A stretch of 64,000 nt of DNA, from NCBI RefSeq assembly GCF_900177665.1, contig NZ_FXAW01000001.1, positions 1,069,099 to 1,133,098 on the forward strand, read 5' to 3'. The notes below the pieces were generated by a model. That model did no database searches. It saw only the letters and a list, made by a program, of their open reading frames with translations, and was not told where the DNA came from. This stretch comes from Marivirga sericea. Lineage in GTDB: Bacteria > Bacteroidota > Bacteroidia > Cytophagales > Cyclobacteriaceae. The position numbers and the translations under genes were made by a program. This document shows positions 53,557 to 61,667 of this stretch, one piece after another (within the stretch, counting starts at the first letter, position 1; each line of letters starts with the position of its first letter).

Positions 53557-54482
53557 CAAATTTAAGTGTAAAGCATTTATTGGGTATCAAAGACTTAACT
53601 GCAGATGATATTCAATTGATTTTTCAAACTGCCGACCATTTCAAAGAAGTTATAAATCGACCCATTAAGAAAGTCCCCTCCCTTCGAGATATCACCATTG
53701 CAAATATATTTTTTGAAAACTCTACTCGAACTAAACTATCCTTCGAACTAGCGGAAAAGCGACTATCTGCTGATGTAGTTAATTTTTCATCTTCAAATAG
53801 CTCCGTAAAGAAAGGCGAAACGCTATTAGATACTGTCAACAATATTCTATCAATGAAAGTAGATATGGTCGTAATGAGGCATTCAAGTGCCGGTGCTGCT
53901 CACTTTCTATCAAGACATATTGAAGCCAATATAGTTAATGCAGGTGACGGAACTCACGAACATCCTACGCAGGCATTACTGGATACTTATTCAATACGTG
54001 AGCAAATTCAAGATCTGAAAGGGAAGAAAGTTGCAATCATTGGAGACATATTACACTCAAGAGTCGCATTGTCAAACATTTACGCATTGAAAAAGCTAGG
54101 CGCTGAGGTATTAGTTTGTGGACCTGCAACCCTCCTGCCAAAATATATTTCTGAGTTGGGAGTTGCTGTTAGTTGGGACGTAAAGGAAGCTTTGGAGTGG
54201 TGTGATGTTGCCAACATTCTTCGAATTCAATTAGAAAGACAGCAACTCAAATATTTTCCATCATTAAGAGAATATTCACTCTACTATGGAGTAAATAAAA
54301 AATTACTAGATAGCATAGGAAAAGAAATAATCGTCATGCATCCGGGTCCGATCAATCGAGGAGTAGAAATTAGTAGTGACGTGGCTGATTCCAAACAGTC
54401 CATTATTTTGAATCAAGTGGAAAATGGTGTTGCTATTAGGATGGCTGTTCTTTACTTATTGGCACAAAAAAGGCAGAATTAA
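53553..54482 (+). CDS. pyrB: PyrB, aspartate carbamoyltransferase catalytic subunit
   Basis: PyrB makes carbamoyl aspartate in pyrimidine synthesis. The 309-residue protein has the carbamoyl-phosphate loop FFENSTRTKLSFELAEKRL, MRHSSAGAAHFLS, DGTHEHPTQALLDTYSI, IIGDILHSRVALSN and MHPGPINRGVEIS. The regulatory subunit PyrI is not here, fitting the unregulated class. It overlaps pyrR by 4 bases. Its stop codon lies inside a hairpin shared with the convergent gene. Confidence 0.97.
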   Translation: MTNLSVKHLLGIKDLTADDIQLIFQTADHFKEVINRPIKKVPSLRDITIANIFFENSTRTKLSFELAEKRLSADVVNFSSSNSSVKKGETLLDTVNNILSMKVDMVVMRHSSAGAAHFLSRHIEANIVNAGDGTHEHPTQALLDTYSIREQIQDLKGKKVAIIGDILHSRVALSNIYALKKLGAEVLVCGPATLLPKYISELGVAVSWDVKEALEWCDVANILRIQLERQQLKYFPSLREYSLYYGVNKKLLDSIGKEIIVMHPGPINRGVEISSDVADSKQSIILNQVENGVAIRMAVLYLLAQKRQN

Positions 54483-54492
54483 GATTCTGCCT
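54464..54492 (-). terminator. Terminator of the 54479 gene, overlapping the pyrB stop
   Basis: AGGCAGAAT (54471-54479) and ATTCTGCCT (54484-54492) form a 9-bp stem with a four-base loop. On the minus strand it is followed by a T-run that lies inside the pyrB coding region. The loop holds overlapping stop codons of both convergent genes. Confidence 0.8.
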
Positions 54493-54769
54493 GTAATATA
54501 AATTCTGTTAACTCTTGATTTGCGTTAGGACCAAATCCATCTGCGATTGTCCCCTTCTTGCCATCTGAAGTGCTAATCTGGTAAAGTATCGATAAATCAT
54601 CAGGATTAGATTTGCCCTCAAACCTATATTCCTTCACTTCTTTGATATCTTTTATATCAAAAGAATCATCTTCGGTCTTCAATTTACCCTCTTCAAAGAA
54701 AAAATTTTCAGTATAACCTTCAATTTTCAATTCTTCTATCTTTTGAGCTACTGTTTTCATTGCGTCCAT
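54479..54769 (-). CDS. Small acidic hypothetical protein, 96 residues
   Basis: The product shares a pattern with the next upstream gene (54827-55129): an IEEL..GY..NF.FE.GKL start, an ISTSDGKKGTIADGFG-like DG..G...D middle, and a helical end. It is soluble and acidic with no signal peptide. No named family is recognised. The two genes are on the same strand with a 57-base gap, so they are tandem paralogs. This one ends in the terminator that overlaps the pyrB stop. Confidence 0.72.
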   Translation of the reverse strand: MDAMKTVAQKIEELKIEGYTENFFFEEGKLKTEDDSFDIKDIKEVKEYRFEGKSNPDDLSILYQISTSDGKKGTIADGFGPNANQELTEFILQAES

Positions 54770-54826
54770 AAACTTACTTTTGATTTACTTTAAGTTACGG
54801 ATTCGAACAAAGATTGTTAAGCAAGA

Positions 54827-55129
54827 TTAATCTTCGATAGCTTCAAAATAATTTATTAGAGGAAATTGACCTGATGAATTCATAGTATCAATAGCATACC
54901 CTAATTCGCCATCATTGGTCATGAAAGTAATTACAGCAGAACCTTTGTCCTCATATAAATACTCGGCTTCTACAGAAACCTGCTCAGCAACATAATGCTT
55001 TTCGATCTGATGGTCTTCTTCTTCTTTTCTAAGTACAAGTTCTCCATTCTCAAACTGAAAATTGTTGTTGTATCCGTATTCAGATATCTCGTTAATTTTA
55101 AATTGAATTTGTGGGTTAAGGTTTTGCAT
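54827..55129 (-). CDS. Small acidic hypothetical protein, 100 residues, paralog of its neighbour
   Basis: The N-terminus (QFKINEISEYGYNNNFQFEN, then GELVLRKEEEDH) aligns by eye with the protein encoded at 54479-54769, and the second half has the matching FMTNDGELGYAIDTMNSSG pattern. It is soluble and acidic, without signal peptide or membrane segment. No named family is recognised. The gene is divergent from cbs; the gap between them contains the cbs promoter element. Confidence 0.72.
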   Translation of the reverse strand: MQNLNPQIQFKINEISEYGYNNNFQFENGELVLRKEEEDHQIEKHYVAEQVSVEAEYLYEDKGSAVITFMTNDGELGYAIDTMNSSGQFPLINYFEAIED

Positions 55130-55239
55130 AGCTTTAATTTTTAATTACAATACAAATAACGCCACAAGTATAGACACTGTTCTTCCTAAAAGATTATGAA
55201 TATTACATACGTCACATTTCAATGCTGATTTTAAATAAC

Positions 55240-55247
55240 TAACTTTG
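55240..55247 (+). promoter_or_regulatory. -7 promoter element (TAACTTTG) for cbs
   Basis: TAACTTTG matches TAnnTTTG. It contains the TTG (55245-55247) that opens a longer frame, so the true cbs start is downstream. Confidence 0.55.
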
Positions 55248-55271
55248 CAAAAAAAGAAAACTCAAAGAATA

Positions 55272-56642
55272 ATGTACTACAACTCTATAATAGAGACCAT
55301 TGGAAATACTCCTTTGGTGAAATTAAACAAGGTTAACAAAGGGATTCCAGGAACCATCTTGGTAAAAGTTGAATATTTCAATCCAGGAAACTCCATGAAA
55401 GACCGCATGGCAATTAAAATGATTGAAGATGCGGAAAAAGAAGGAACACTTAAGCCAGGAGGAACCATAGTTGAAGGAACTTCTGGCAATACAGGGATGG
55501 GTTTGGCATTAGCCGGTATTGCTAAAGGATACAAATGTGTCTTTACTCTTGCTGACAAACAGTCTAAAGAGAAAATGGATATTTTGCGTGCGGTAGGCGC
55601 AGAGGTAATCGTTTGCCCAACAAATGTGAGCCCAGATGATCCTCGCTCTTATTATTCAGTTGCAAAAAAGATACATGAAGAAACACCTAATTCCATCTAT
55701 CCTAATCAATACGATAATATGTCTAACTCAAGGGCGCATTACGAAACGACAGGTCCAGAAATTTGGGAACAAACTGAGGGTAAAATAACCCACTGGGCAG
55801 CAGGAGTTGGAACAGGAGGATCAATGTGCGGAACATCTAGGTATTTGAAAGAACAAAATCATGAAATTGTAAGTGTAGGAATTGATTCCTACGGTTCTGT
55901 ATTCAAAAAATACAAAGAGACAGGCAAATTTGATGAGAAAGAGATTTACCCTTATTTGACAGAAGGGATTGGAGAAGATATTTTACCAAAAAATGTTGAT
56001 TTCGCCATGATCGATCATTTTGTGAAAGTTACGGACAAGGATGGTGCTATCATGACGCGAAGATTGGCTAGAGAAGAAGGCTTGTTCTGTGGATGGTCTT
56101 GTGGCTCAGCTGTGCATGGCGCACTAGAGTATGCCGAAGAACATCTAAAAGAAGATGATGTGATGGTGATCATTTTACCAGATCACGGTACTCGCTATTT
56201 AGGTAAAATTTATAATGATGATTGGATGCGCGATCATGGTTTTCTAGAGAATAACGATTATGCAACTGCGAAAAATATTGTAAAGAAAAGAGGTCATAAT
56301 TACAAGTTGATCAGCATCGAAAGTGATCAAAAAATTGGTGAAGTAGTGAAACTGCTAGATGAATTATCCATTTCTCAATTGCCGGTTACTACTGCAGGAG
56401 AATTTGTGGGAAGTATTTCTGATACTCAACTACTAAATAAGCTAGTAGAGAACCCAGAATTAAAAGGGAAGCCAATTTCTGACATAATGGATGATCCATT
56501 CAAATTCATTGCATTGAATACAACTGTGGATACAATTTCATCTATGATGAATCACGGGGACAAAGCTCTAATGGTCTTAGATGATAATAATGAAGCACAC
56601 ATCATCACTAAACAAGATTTGCTTATGGCATTTGCTGATTAA
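55272..56642 (+). CDS. Cystathionine beta-synthase (PLP domain plus CBS pair)
   Basis: The enzyme condenses serine (or O-acetylserine) with homocysteine. The PLP-binding lysine is in FNPGNSMKDRMAIKM; the substrate loop is EGTSGNTGMGLALA, the phosphate loop is GVGTGGSMCGTSRYL and GWSCGSAVHGAL follows. A pair of CBS domains lies at the C-terminus (about 330-456, with QKIGEVVKLLDELSISQLPV and MMNHGDKALMVLDDN). I choose ATG 55272 (456 residues, MYYNSIIETIGNTPLV) because the upstream TTG is part of the promoter. A cysteine-synthase role is possible but the CBS pair favours cystathionine synthase. A terminator follows. Confidence 0.9.
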   Translation: MYYNSIIETIGNTPLVKLNKVNKGIPGTILVKVEYFNPGNSMKDRMAIKMIEDAEKEGTLKPGGTIVEGTSGNTGMGLALAGIAKGYKCVFTLADKQSKEKMDILRAVGAEVIVCPTNVSPDDPRSYYSVAKKIHEETPNSIYPNQYDNMSNSRAHYETTGPEIWEQTEGKITHWAAGVGTGGSMCGTSRYLKEQNHEIVSVGIDSYGSVFKKYKETGKFDEKEIYPYLTEGIGEDILPKNVDFAMIDHFVKVTDKDGAIMTRRLAREEGLFCGWSCGSAVHGALEYAEEHLKEDDVMVIILPDHGTRYLGKIYNDDWMRDHGFLENNDYATAKNIVKKRGHNYKLISIESDQKIGEVVKLLDELSISQLPVTTAGEFVGSISDTQLLNKLVENPELKGKPISDIMDDPFKFIALNTTVDTISSMMNHGDKALMVLDDNNEAHIITKQDLLMAFAD

Positions 56643-56660
56643 GGATAACATTTTTTAAAT

Positions 56661-56699
56661 AAAAAAAGGCTGTTAAATCTAATTTCACAGCCTTTTTTG
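56661..56699. terminator. Bidirectional terminator between cbs and the tRNA cluster
   Basis: AAAGGCTGT and ACAGCCTTT form a 9-bp stem with A-run on the left and T-run on the right, so it can end cbs (plus strand) and the tRNA unit (minus strand). It directly abuts the tRNA-Leu 3' end. Confidence 0.88.
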
Positions 56700-56783
56700 T
56701 GCGCACGAGAAGATTCGAACTTCCACGGGCTTGCGCCCACCACCCCCTCAAGGTGGCGTGTCTACCAATTTCACCACGTGCGC
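56700..56783 (-). tRNA. tRNA-Leu (anticodon GAG)
   Basis: The acceptor stem GCGCACG pairs exactly with CGTGCGC. The anticodon loop is TTGAGGG, giving anticodon GAG (codon CUC/CUU). A long variable arm (about GGGCGCAAGCCC) confirms a class II tRNA, and the T-loop is TTCGAAT. The CCA end is not encoded. It is the last gene of the cluster. Confidence 0.95.
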
Positions 56784-56854
56784 ATATCACCTGACAAATA
56801 TACATCCTAAAACTAAAAAACCTATCCATTTTGCAACAGACAGGTTCTTTAAAG

Positions 56855-56927
56855 TGACTCGCTTGGGGTTCGAACCCAAGACCCTATCCTTAAAAGGGAT
56901 ATGCTCTACCAGCTGAGCTAGCGAGTC
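56855..56927 (-). tRNA. tRNA-Lys (anticodon TTT), copy 1
   Basis: The acceptor stem GACTCGC pairs with GCGAGTC. The anticodon loop is CTTTTAA, so the anticodon is TTT. The T-loop is TTCGAAC with stem TTGGG/CCCAA. It is identical to the copy at 57055-57127. The CCA end is not encoded. Confidence 0.96.
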
Positions 56928-57054
56928 AAAATTTTTTAAGAAAAAAAATGCTCTAATTCAATCAATCAGAGCTTCTAAAACTAGATTTTTGCCAAACTGT
57001 TTTGGAAGAACGGCAAAATTCACAAGAATTAAAAAAATTAATTCCTGTGCAATG

Positions 57055-57127
57055 TGACTCGCTTGGGGTTCGAACCCAAGACCCTATCCTTAAAAGGGAT
57101 ATGCTCTACCAGCTGAGCTAGCGAGTC
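57055..57127 (-). tRNA. tRNA-Lys (anticodon TTT), copy 2
   Basis: This copy is identical over its 73 bases to the tRNA-Lys at 56855-56927, with the same acceptor, anticodon and T stems. It is the first gene of the cluster, about 107 bases downstream of the promoter element. Confidence 0.96.
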
Positions 57128-57233
57128 AATAAAAAAATATCTCTTAACTAAATCTCTTAATTAGTCAACTCAATAGTATTGAGTTCCGAGCGTTTTTATT
57201 GCTTTTAAGGTGTCGTTTTCCTTAATTGCGTTG

Positions 57234-57241
57234 CAAAGGTA
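57234..57241 (-). promoter_or_regulatory. -7 promoter element (TACCTTTG) for the tRNA cluster
   Basis: TACCTTTG on the minus strand matches TAnnTTTG and stands upstream of tRNA-Lys, tRNA-Lys and tRNA-Leu in that order, with no other gene between. It would drive a precursor of about 530 bases. Confidence 0.55.
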
Positions 57242-57257
57242 AGTACTAATTAATAAA

Positions 57258-57983
57258 ATGCAAATGCTAAAGTTCAAATTTCTGTTTTCATCCATTACTC
57301 TTCTTCTCTTGATCACAACAGTCGGACATACGCAGTCCCTTGAAAAGGAATTAGTTAAGGCTGATTCTTTGTATGAAAAAAAGCAGTATATAAGTGCAAT
57401 AAAAATTTATGAAAAAATCTATAATGCAGGAAATACAAGCCCAGCTATGCTGTTAAAGCTAGCTAGGATTGAAGAAGGTATGGGGAATGATGGTAAATCT
57501 ATTTATTATCTTGAAAATTATTATCAAATCACTAAAGACGAAAAAGTCATTGATTATTTAAAAAAGACTTCAGAGAATAAAAATACAGTAGGTTTTGATT
57601 ATGGACTTACATATAAAGCTGATTTATTTTATAAAGATTGGAAAATCCATTTTCAATCATTTTTCTCAATAATCATCATCTTTGGATTAGGCATGATGAT
57701 TAAAAATAGAGACTCGACTCATAAAAAGAGGAATTATTTTGTGCTCGCCTCTCTACCCCTCTTAGTGTTGGGTTTTCTTAACAACTATGAGGGAAAATCG
57801 GAAGCCATTATCACTGAGACTCCTAGTTATTTGTTAGAAGGCCCATCCTCAGGTGCTAATTTAGTAGATAAAGTAACTGTGCCAGCCAAAATTCAAGTGA
57901 ATCAAGAAGTTGATGTTTGGAGCAAAATAACTTTTGAAAATAAAAAAGCTTATATCAAGACATCACAAATTAAAAAACTTTAA
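57258..57983 (+). CDS. TPR and SH3-domain membrane protein (BatE-like), 241 residues
   Basis: The protein has a signal peptide (LLLLITTVGHTQS), a TPR region at about 28-105 (EKELVKADSLYEKKQYISA, then KIYEKIYNAGNTSPAML), two membrane segments at about 133-147 and 160-175, and a C-terminal bacterial SH3 domain at about 185-241 (SYLLEGPSSGANLVDKVTVP, VWSKITFENKKAYI). This order resembles BatE, a component of the Bat aerotolerance group, but bat genes are not beside it. The function is inferred, and the family call is moderate. Confidence 0.7.
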   Translation: MQMLKFKFLFSSITLLLLITTVGHTQSLEKELVKADSLYEKKQYISAIKIYEKIYNAGNTSPAMLLKLARIEEGMGNDGKSIYYLENYYQITKDEKVIDYLKKTSENKNTVGFDYGLTYKADLFYKDWKIHFQSFFSIIIIFGLGMMIKNRDSTHKKRNYFVLASLPLLVLGFLNNYEGKSEAIITETPSYLLEGPSSGANLVDKVTVPAKIQVNQEVDVWSKITFENKKAYIKTSQIKKL

Positions 57984-58296
57984 GCACTAGACTTCTATAT
58001 TTTTCACAATTGATTTCTAGAATAAACATCAATGTAGGTGGTCCATGTTAAGAAACAAATTTTAAAAAAGTTTACTGAAACTTTATACTTTCCTAATTGA
58101 TTTCCTCAATTTTCTACCCTCTTCTTTTAAAAGTGTCTATCTTAAAAATTCCCAACAATCTCCTCAGAAAAAATTGCACGTATGCGGGCGTCACTACAAT
58201 TAGTAAATATTAATTGATCTAGGAAATCTACATAAATTATACTCCTTGAGAACTATTTATTCTGCAATCTGGCTTTTCGCTTCAAGAATAATAGGC
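57984..58296. other. Intergenic stretch with no recognised gene
   Basis: About 310 bases between the TPR/SH3 gene and rlmD hold no frame, RNA or repeat that I can support. The right end holds the rlmD promoter element. Confidence 0.6.
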
Positions 58297-58304
58297 TAAT
58301 TTTG
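58297..58304 (+). promoter_or_regulatory. -7 promoter element (TAATTTTG) abutting the rlmD start
   Basis: TAATTTTG matches TAnnTTTG and ends 6 bases before the rlmD ATG at 58311. A start point about 7 bases downstream would be at or next to the ATG, giving a leaderless or nearly leaderless mRNA. Confidence 0.55.
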
Positions 58305-58310
58305 CGGGCT

Positions 58311-59711
58311 ATGGGAAGAAAACCGCATCCAATTATAGAGGAGTTAGAGATTGAAAAAATTGCCTCTGAGGGCAAAGCCTTAGGCTACTATAAAGACAAG
58401 GTCGTTTTTGTTGCAGGAACTGCACCCGGTGATATCATTGATGTTAGAGTGCATAAGAAAAAGAAAAGCTTTCTAGAAGGAAGCGCAATTAAATTTCATA
58501 AGAAGTCAGACTTAAGAGTAGACCCATTCTGCAGTCACTATGGAGTTTGCGGGGGTTGCAAATGGCAACATTTGAGCTATGATGATCAATTAGGATTCAA
58601 AAGCCAGCAAGTAAAAGATTCCCTAGAGCGAATCGCTAAAGTTGAATTACCCGAAATCAACGCCATTCTGGGTTCTCAAAACACAACTTTCTATAGAAAT
58701 AAAATGGAGTATACATTCTCCAACAATAGATGGCTAACAACTGAGGAAATAGCTTCTGGTGAAGAATTTGAAAATGATGCACTGGGTTTTCATATCCCTA
58801 AGAGATTTGATAAAATAGTTCAAATTGAAAAATGCTATTTACAAGCTGATCCTTCAAATGCTATTCGCAATTCCGTTGACCGATTTGCAAAAGATCATCA
58901 TATCACATATTTCAATTTAATTAAGCAGGTTGGCTTTTTAAGAAACTTAATTATCAGAACCACTTCTACTGGTCAGACCATGGTTATCTTGCAAGTTGCT
59001 GAAGAAAATGAAAAATGGCTGAATATGATGCTTAATCATATTAAAGAAAGTTTTCCCGAAATCACTTCGCTACTGTATATTTTAAATCAAAAGGGCAATG
59101 AAACATTTCATGACTTGGATGTAGAAGTTTTTTACGGAAAAGATCACATTTTAGAAGAAATGGAAGGCTTGGAGTTTAAAATTGGTCCCAAATCCTTCTA
59201 CCAAACCAATTCAGATCAAGCGTATGAATTGTACAAAGTAGCTAGAAGTTTTGCTGATTTAAGTGGAGAGGAAATTGTCTACGATCTGTACACTGGAACC
59301 GGGACCATAGCTAACTTCATAGCCAAGAGCGCAAAAAAAGTTATTGGTGTGGAATATGTACCTGAAGCCATTGAAGATGCGAAAGTAAATTCGCAGTTGA
59401 ACCATATTACCAATACCGAATTTTTTGCAGGAGATATGAAAGATATCTTCAATGGCGAATTTTTAGCTCAGCATGGAAAAGCAGATGTGATTATAACTGA
59501 TCCACCAAGAGCAGGAATGCATCCAGATGTTATTAATACGCTGTTGAATATTGGGGCGAAAAAGATAGTTTATGTGAGTTGTAATCCTGCCACTCAAGCA
59601 CGAGATCTAGCGCTATTAGATGAAAAATATAAAGTAAGTGCGATACAGCCGGTAGATATGTTTCCGCAAACACATCATGTGGAGAATGTTGTATTACTGG
59701 AATTAAAATAA
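58311..59711 (+). CDS. rlmD: RlmD-type 23S rRNA (uracil-C5)-methyltransferase
   Basis: RlmD methylates uracil 1939 of 23S rRNA (E. coli numbering). The protein has an N-terminal TRAM domain (IEKIASEGKALGYY to about residue 65), a 4Fe-4S motif with C74, C80 and C83 in CSHYGVCGGCKWQHL, and a C-terminal SAM-dependent methyltransferase domain with YDLYTGTGTIANFIA, TDPPRAGMHPDV and the catalytic Cys in VYVSCNPATQARDLA. I choose ATG 58311 (466 residues); the TTG three codons earlier is part of the promoter element. Assignment to RlmD rather than RlmC or TrmA rests on the TRAM domain and the Fe-S motif. Confidence 0.9.
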   Translation: MGRKPHPIIEELEIEKIASEGKALGYYKDKVVFVAGTAPGDIIDVRVHKKKKSFLEGSAIKFHKKSDLRVDPFCSHYGVCGGCKWQHLSYDDQLGFKSQQVKDSLERIAKVELPEINAILGSQNTTFYRNKMEYTFSNNRWLTTEEIASGEEFENDALGFHIPKRFDKIVQIEKCYLQADPSNAIRNSVDRFAKDHHITYFNLIKQVGFLRNLIIRTTSTGQTMVILQVAEENEKWLNMMLNHIKESFPEITSLLYILNQKGNETFHDLDVEVFYGKDHILEEMEGLEFKIGPKSFYQTNSDQAYELYKVARSFADLSGEEIVYDLYTGTGTIANFIAKSAKKVIGVEYVPEAIEDAKVNSQLNHITNTEFFAGDMKDIFNGEFLAQHGKADVIITDPPRAGMHPDVINTLLNIGAKKIVYVSCNPATQARDLALLDEKYKVSAIQPVDMFPQTHHVENVVLLELK

Positions 59712-61667
59712 TTAATCAGACTTAGGGCGGTAGATTTCAAATTCTACCCTCCTATTTAACCTTCTATCATCATCTGTTTCTTCATCTTGCACCACAGGCC
59801 TACTGTTTCCATAACCTTCTGCCACTACCCTATCTTCTTCTATAGGATGAAGAATAATGATATAATCTCTGATCGCATCTGCACGTTCTTGGGAAAGTGA
59901 TTTATTTCGCAATTCATCACCTGAAGAATCCGTGTGCCCTGATATTTTCAATTTAAATTCTGGATAATCAAGTAAAAAATCAACCACCTTATCCAAATCA
60001 CTATACATGTCAGGTCGTAACTTAGCAGAGTTCTTTTCAAATTCAATTGATTTAAATCTAATTTTACTAGATATTGGATCAATATTTCTATTCATAACAG
60101 TGTCACCTGACAGAAAAAACATCTCCTCAATTCTGAAAAGTTTATCAGATTGCACTACCATGACGTAGTTAGCGTTATTTATCAAATTGAATTCAAAACT
60201 TCCGTCTTCTCTTGTGAATTTTGGTGCTATCTCAATACCATTTTCTATATCTACAATAGAAACAATCCCCCTGAAAGGTTGACCTTGTACTGTATCGGTA
60301 ACTATACCAGAAACCTTGGTGTCTGCTCCTGGCATAGCTTCCATCGGCAATGGAAATGAAAACAAGTCCAAATTACGGCTTCTCATGGAAGATGAGCCCG
60401 CGTAAAATAAGTCCTCTGACTCAGAATCTATCGTAAAGTAATACTCATCCCCTTCAGTATTGATTAAAGGTCCAATATTTTTAGGTTCATCCCAGAGAAA
60501 AGATTTCGCATTAGATTTGTAGATATCAAAGCCTCCAAAATTCAGTAAATGTCCGTTAGAACTGAAATATAAAATATTATAACGTGGATGTATAAAAGGG
60601 CTTACTTCATTACCTCTGGTATTCACAATTGGTCCCAAATTTTTCGCAGTTGTCCAATTATTGTCTTCGCCCCTTACTGAAAAATAGATGTCTGCTAATC
60701 CAAATCCTCCAATTCGGTCAGAAGCATAAAAAAGGGTGTCTCCTGTCACAGAAAGAGTTGGGTGGGAATCCCAAGCTTTGGAATTTAAGTTGGCTCCCAA
60801 ATTAACAGCTTTCGTCCAGACGCTATCTTCATTAAGATGGGTTTCATATAAATCACAATTACCAAAACCATCTGGCGCACCACATCTAGCAAAAATAATT
60901 TGATCACCTTCAGCATTTAAAGTAGCAGACCCTTCATTGTATCGACTATTGATATCTCTCAACTGAATTGCATCTTGCCACATTCCATCTACCTGCTTAG
61001 CAATATACAAATCCTCATTCGAATTACTCGATAATAAACTACCACTTAAGCTTCTTTTGGAAGTAAAAATCATAGTCTTGTTATCTAAAGTTAAGGCTGG
61101 TGCATAGTCCTCCATATTAGAATTAATTTGCTTTCCCATACTCAAAAGAACACCTCGAGGGGGAACTAACGTATCAATAGATTTTCTAAAATCAACTAGT
61201 TCATAGTAGTAGTCAATGGGGACGTAATCATCTGTCTGCTCCAATTTCACAGAATCTAGAAAAATCTCCATTTGCCTTAAATCTATTTTGCTTTGATGAT
61301 GTTTTAGGGCAAGTCTGTATAAACTCTTTGATTTTTCAAAATCACCGTACAGCTCTTCCATTTTAGCTAATTGCCAAATCAATCGTGTATCTTTATAGAA
61401 ATTTTCCGTGGCAAACTGTTTCACATAGTTCTCTAATAAGTCTTTAAATCGCTCCCAATTTTTAGCTTGCTGCGCTTTGCTTATTTTATTGAGAGCATTT
61501 TCGTCTTCATAAAAATTAATTTGATTTACATTCGGGAAATAGAAAGGAAATAATTCGTCTACTTCCTTCTTAGAAAAATCTAATTGAGGATTATTTTGAG
61601 CATCTAGATCTAGAGAAAAACTCAGGCTCACTATAATTAAAAAGAACAAATTAAAAGGGTGCTTCAA
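59712..61667 (-). CDS. OmpA-family protein with PD40-type WD repeats (PorE-like)
   Basis: The 651-residue protein has a signal peptide (LIIVSLSFSLDLDAQ). An N-terminal TPR-like part (about 60-150) is followed by PD40-type beta-propeller repeats (about 185-430, with DNKTMIFTSKRSLSG, EGDQIIFARCGAPDGFGN, TGDTLFYASDRIGGFG), a carboxypeptidase-regulatory-like domain (about 447-520), and a C-terminal OmpA domain (about 535-651) with the peptidoglycan-binding LKISGHTDSSGDELRNKSLS. This architecture is shared with PorE-like proteins of the type IX secretion machinery and gliding. The role in that system is an inference. The stop is directly adjacent to the rlmD stop; the two genes converge. Confidence 0.9.
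   Translation of the reverse strand: MKHPFNLFFLIIVSLSFSLDLDAQNNPQLDFSKKEVDELFPFYFPNVNQINFYEDENALNKISKAQQAKNWERFKDLLENYVKQFATENFYKDTRLIWQLAKMEELYGDFEKSKSLYRLALKHHQSKIDLRQMEIFLDSVKLEQTDDYVPIDYYYELVDFRKSIDTLVPPRGVLLSMGKQINSNMEDYAPALTLDNKTMIFTSKRSLSGSLLSSNSNEDLYIAKQVDGMWQDAIQLRDINSRYNEGSATLNAEGDQIIFARCGAPDGFGNCDLYETHLNEDSVWTKAVNLGANLNSKAWDSHPTLSVTGDTLFYASDRIGGFGLADIYFSVRGEDNNWTTAKNLGPIVNTRGNEVSPFIHPRYNILYFSSNGHLLNFGGFDIYKSNAKSFLWDEPKNIGPLINTEGDEYYFTIDSESEDLFYAGSSSMRSRNLDLFSFPLPMEAMPGADTKVSGIVTDTVQGQPFRGIVSIVDIENGIEIAPKFTREDGSFEFNLINNANYVMVVQSDKLFRIEEMFFLSGDTVMNRNIDPISSKIRFKSIEFEKNSAKLRPDMYSDLDKVVDFLLDYPEFKLKISGHTDSSGDELRNKSLSQERADAIRDYIIILHPIEEDRVVAEGYGNSRPVVQDEETDDDRRLNRRVEFEIYRPKSD

Noticed and set aside
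56731-56916. Open frame across the tRNA-Leu and first tRNA-Lys
   Set aside because: It reads through tRNA genes and has no protein-like features.
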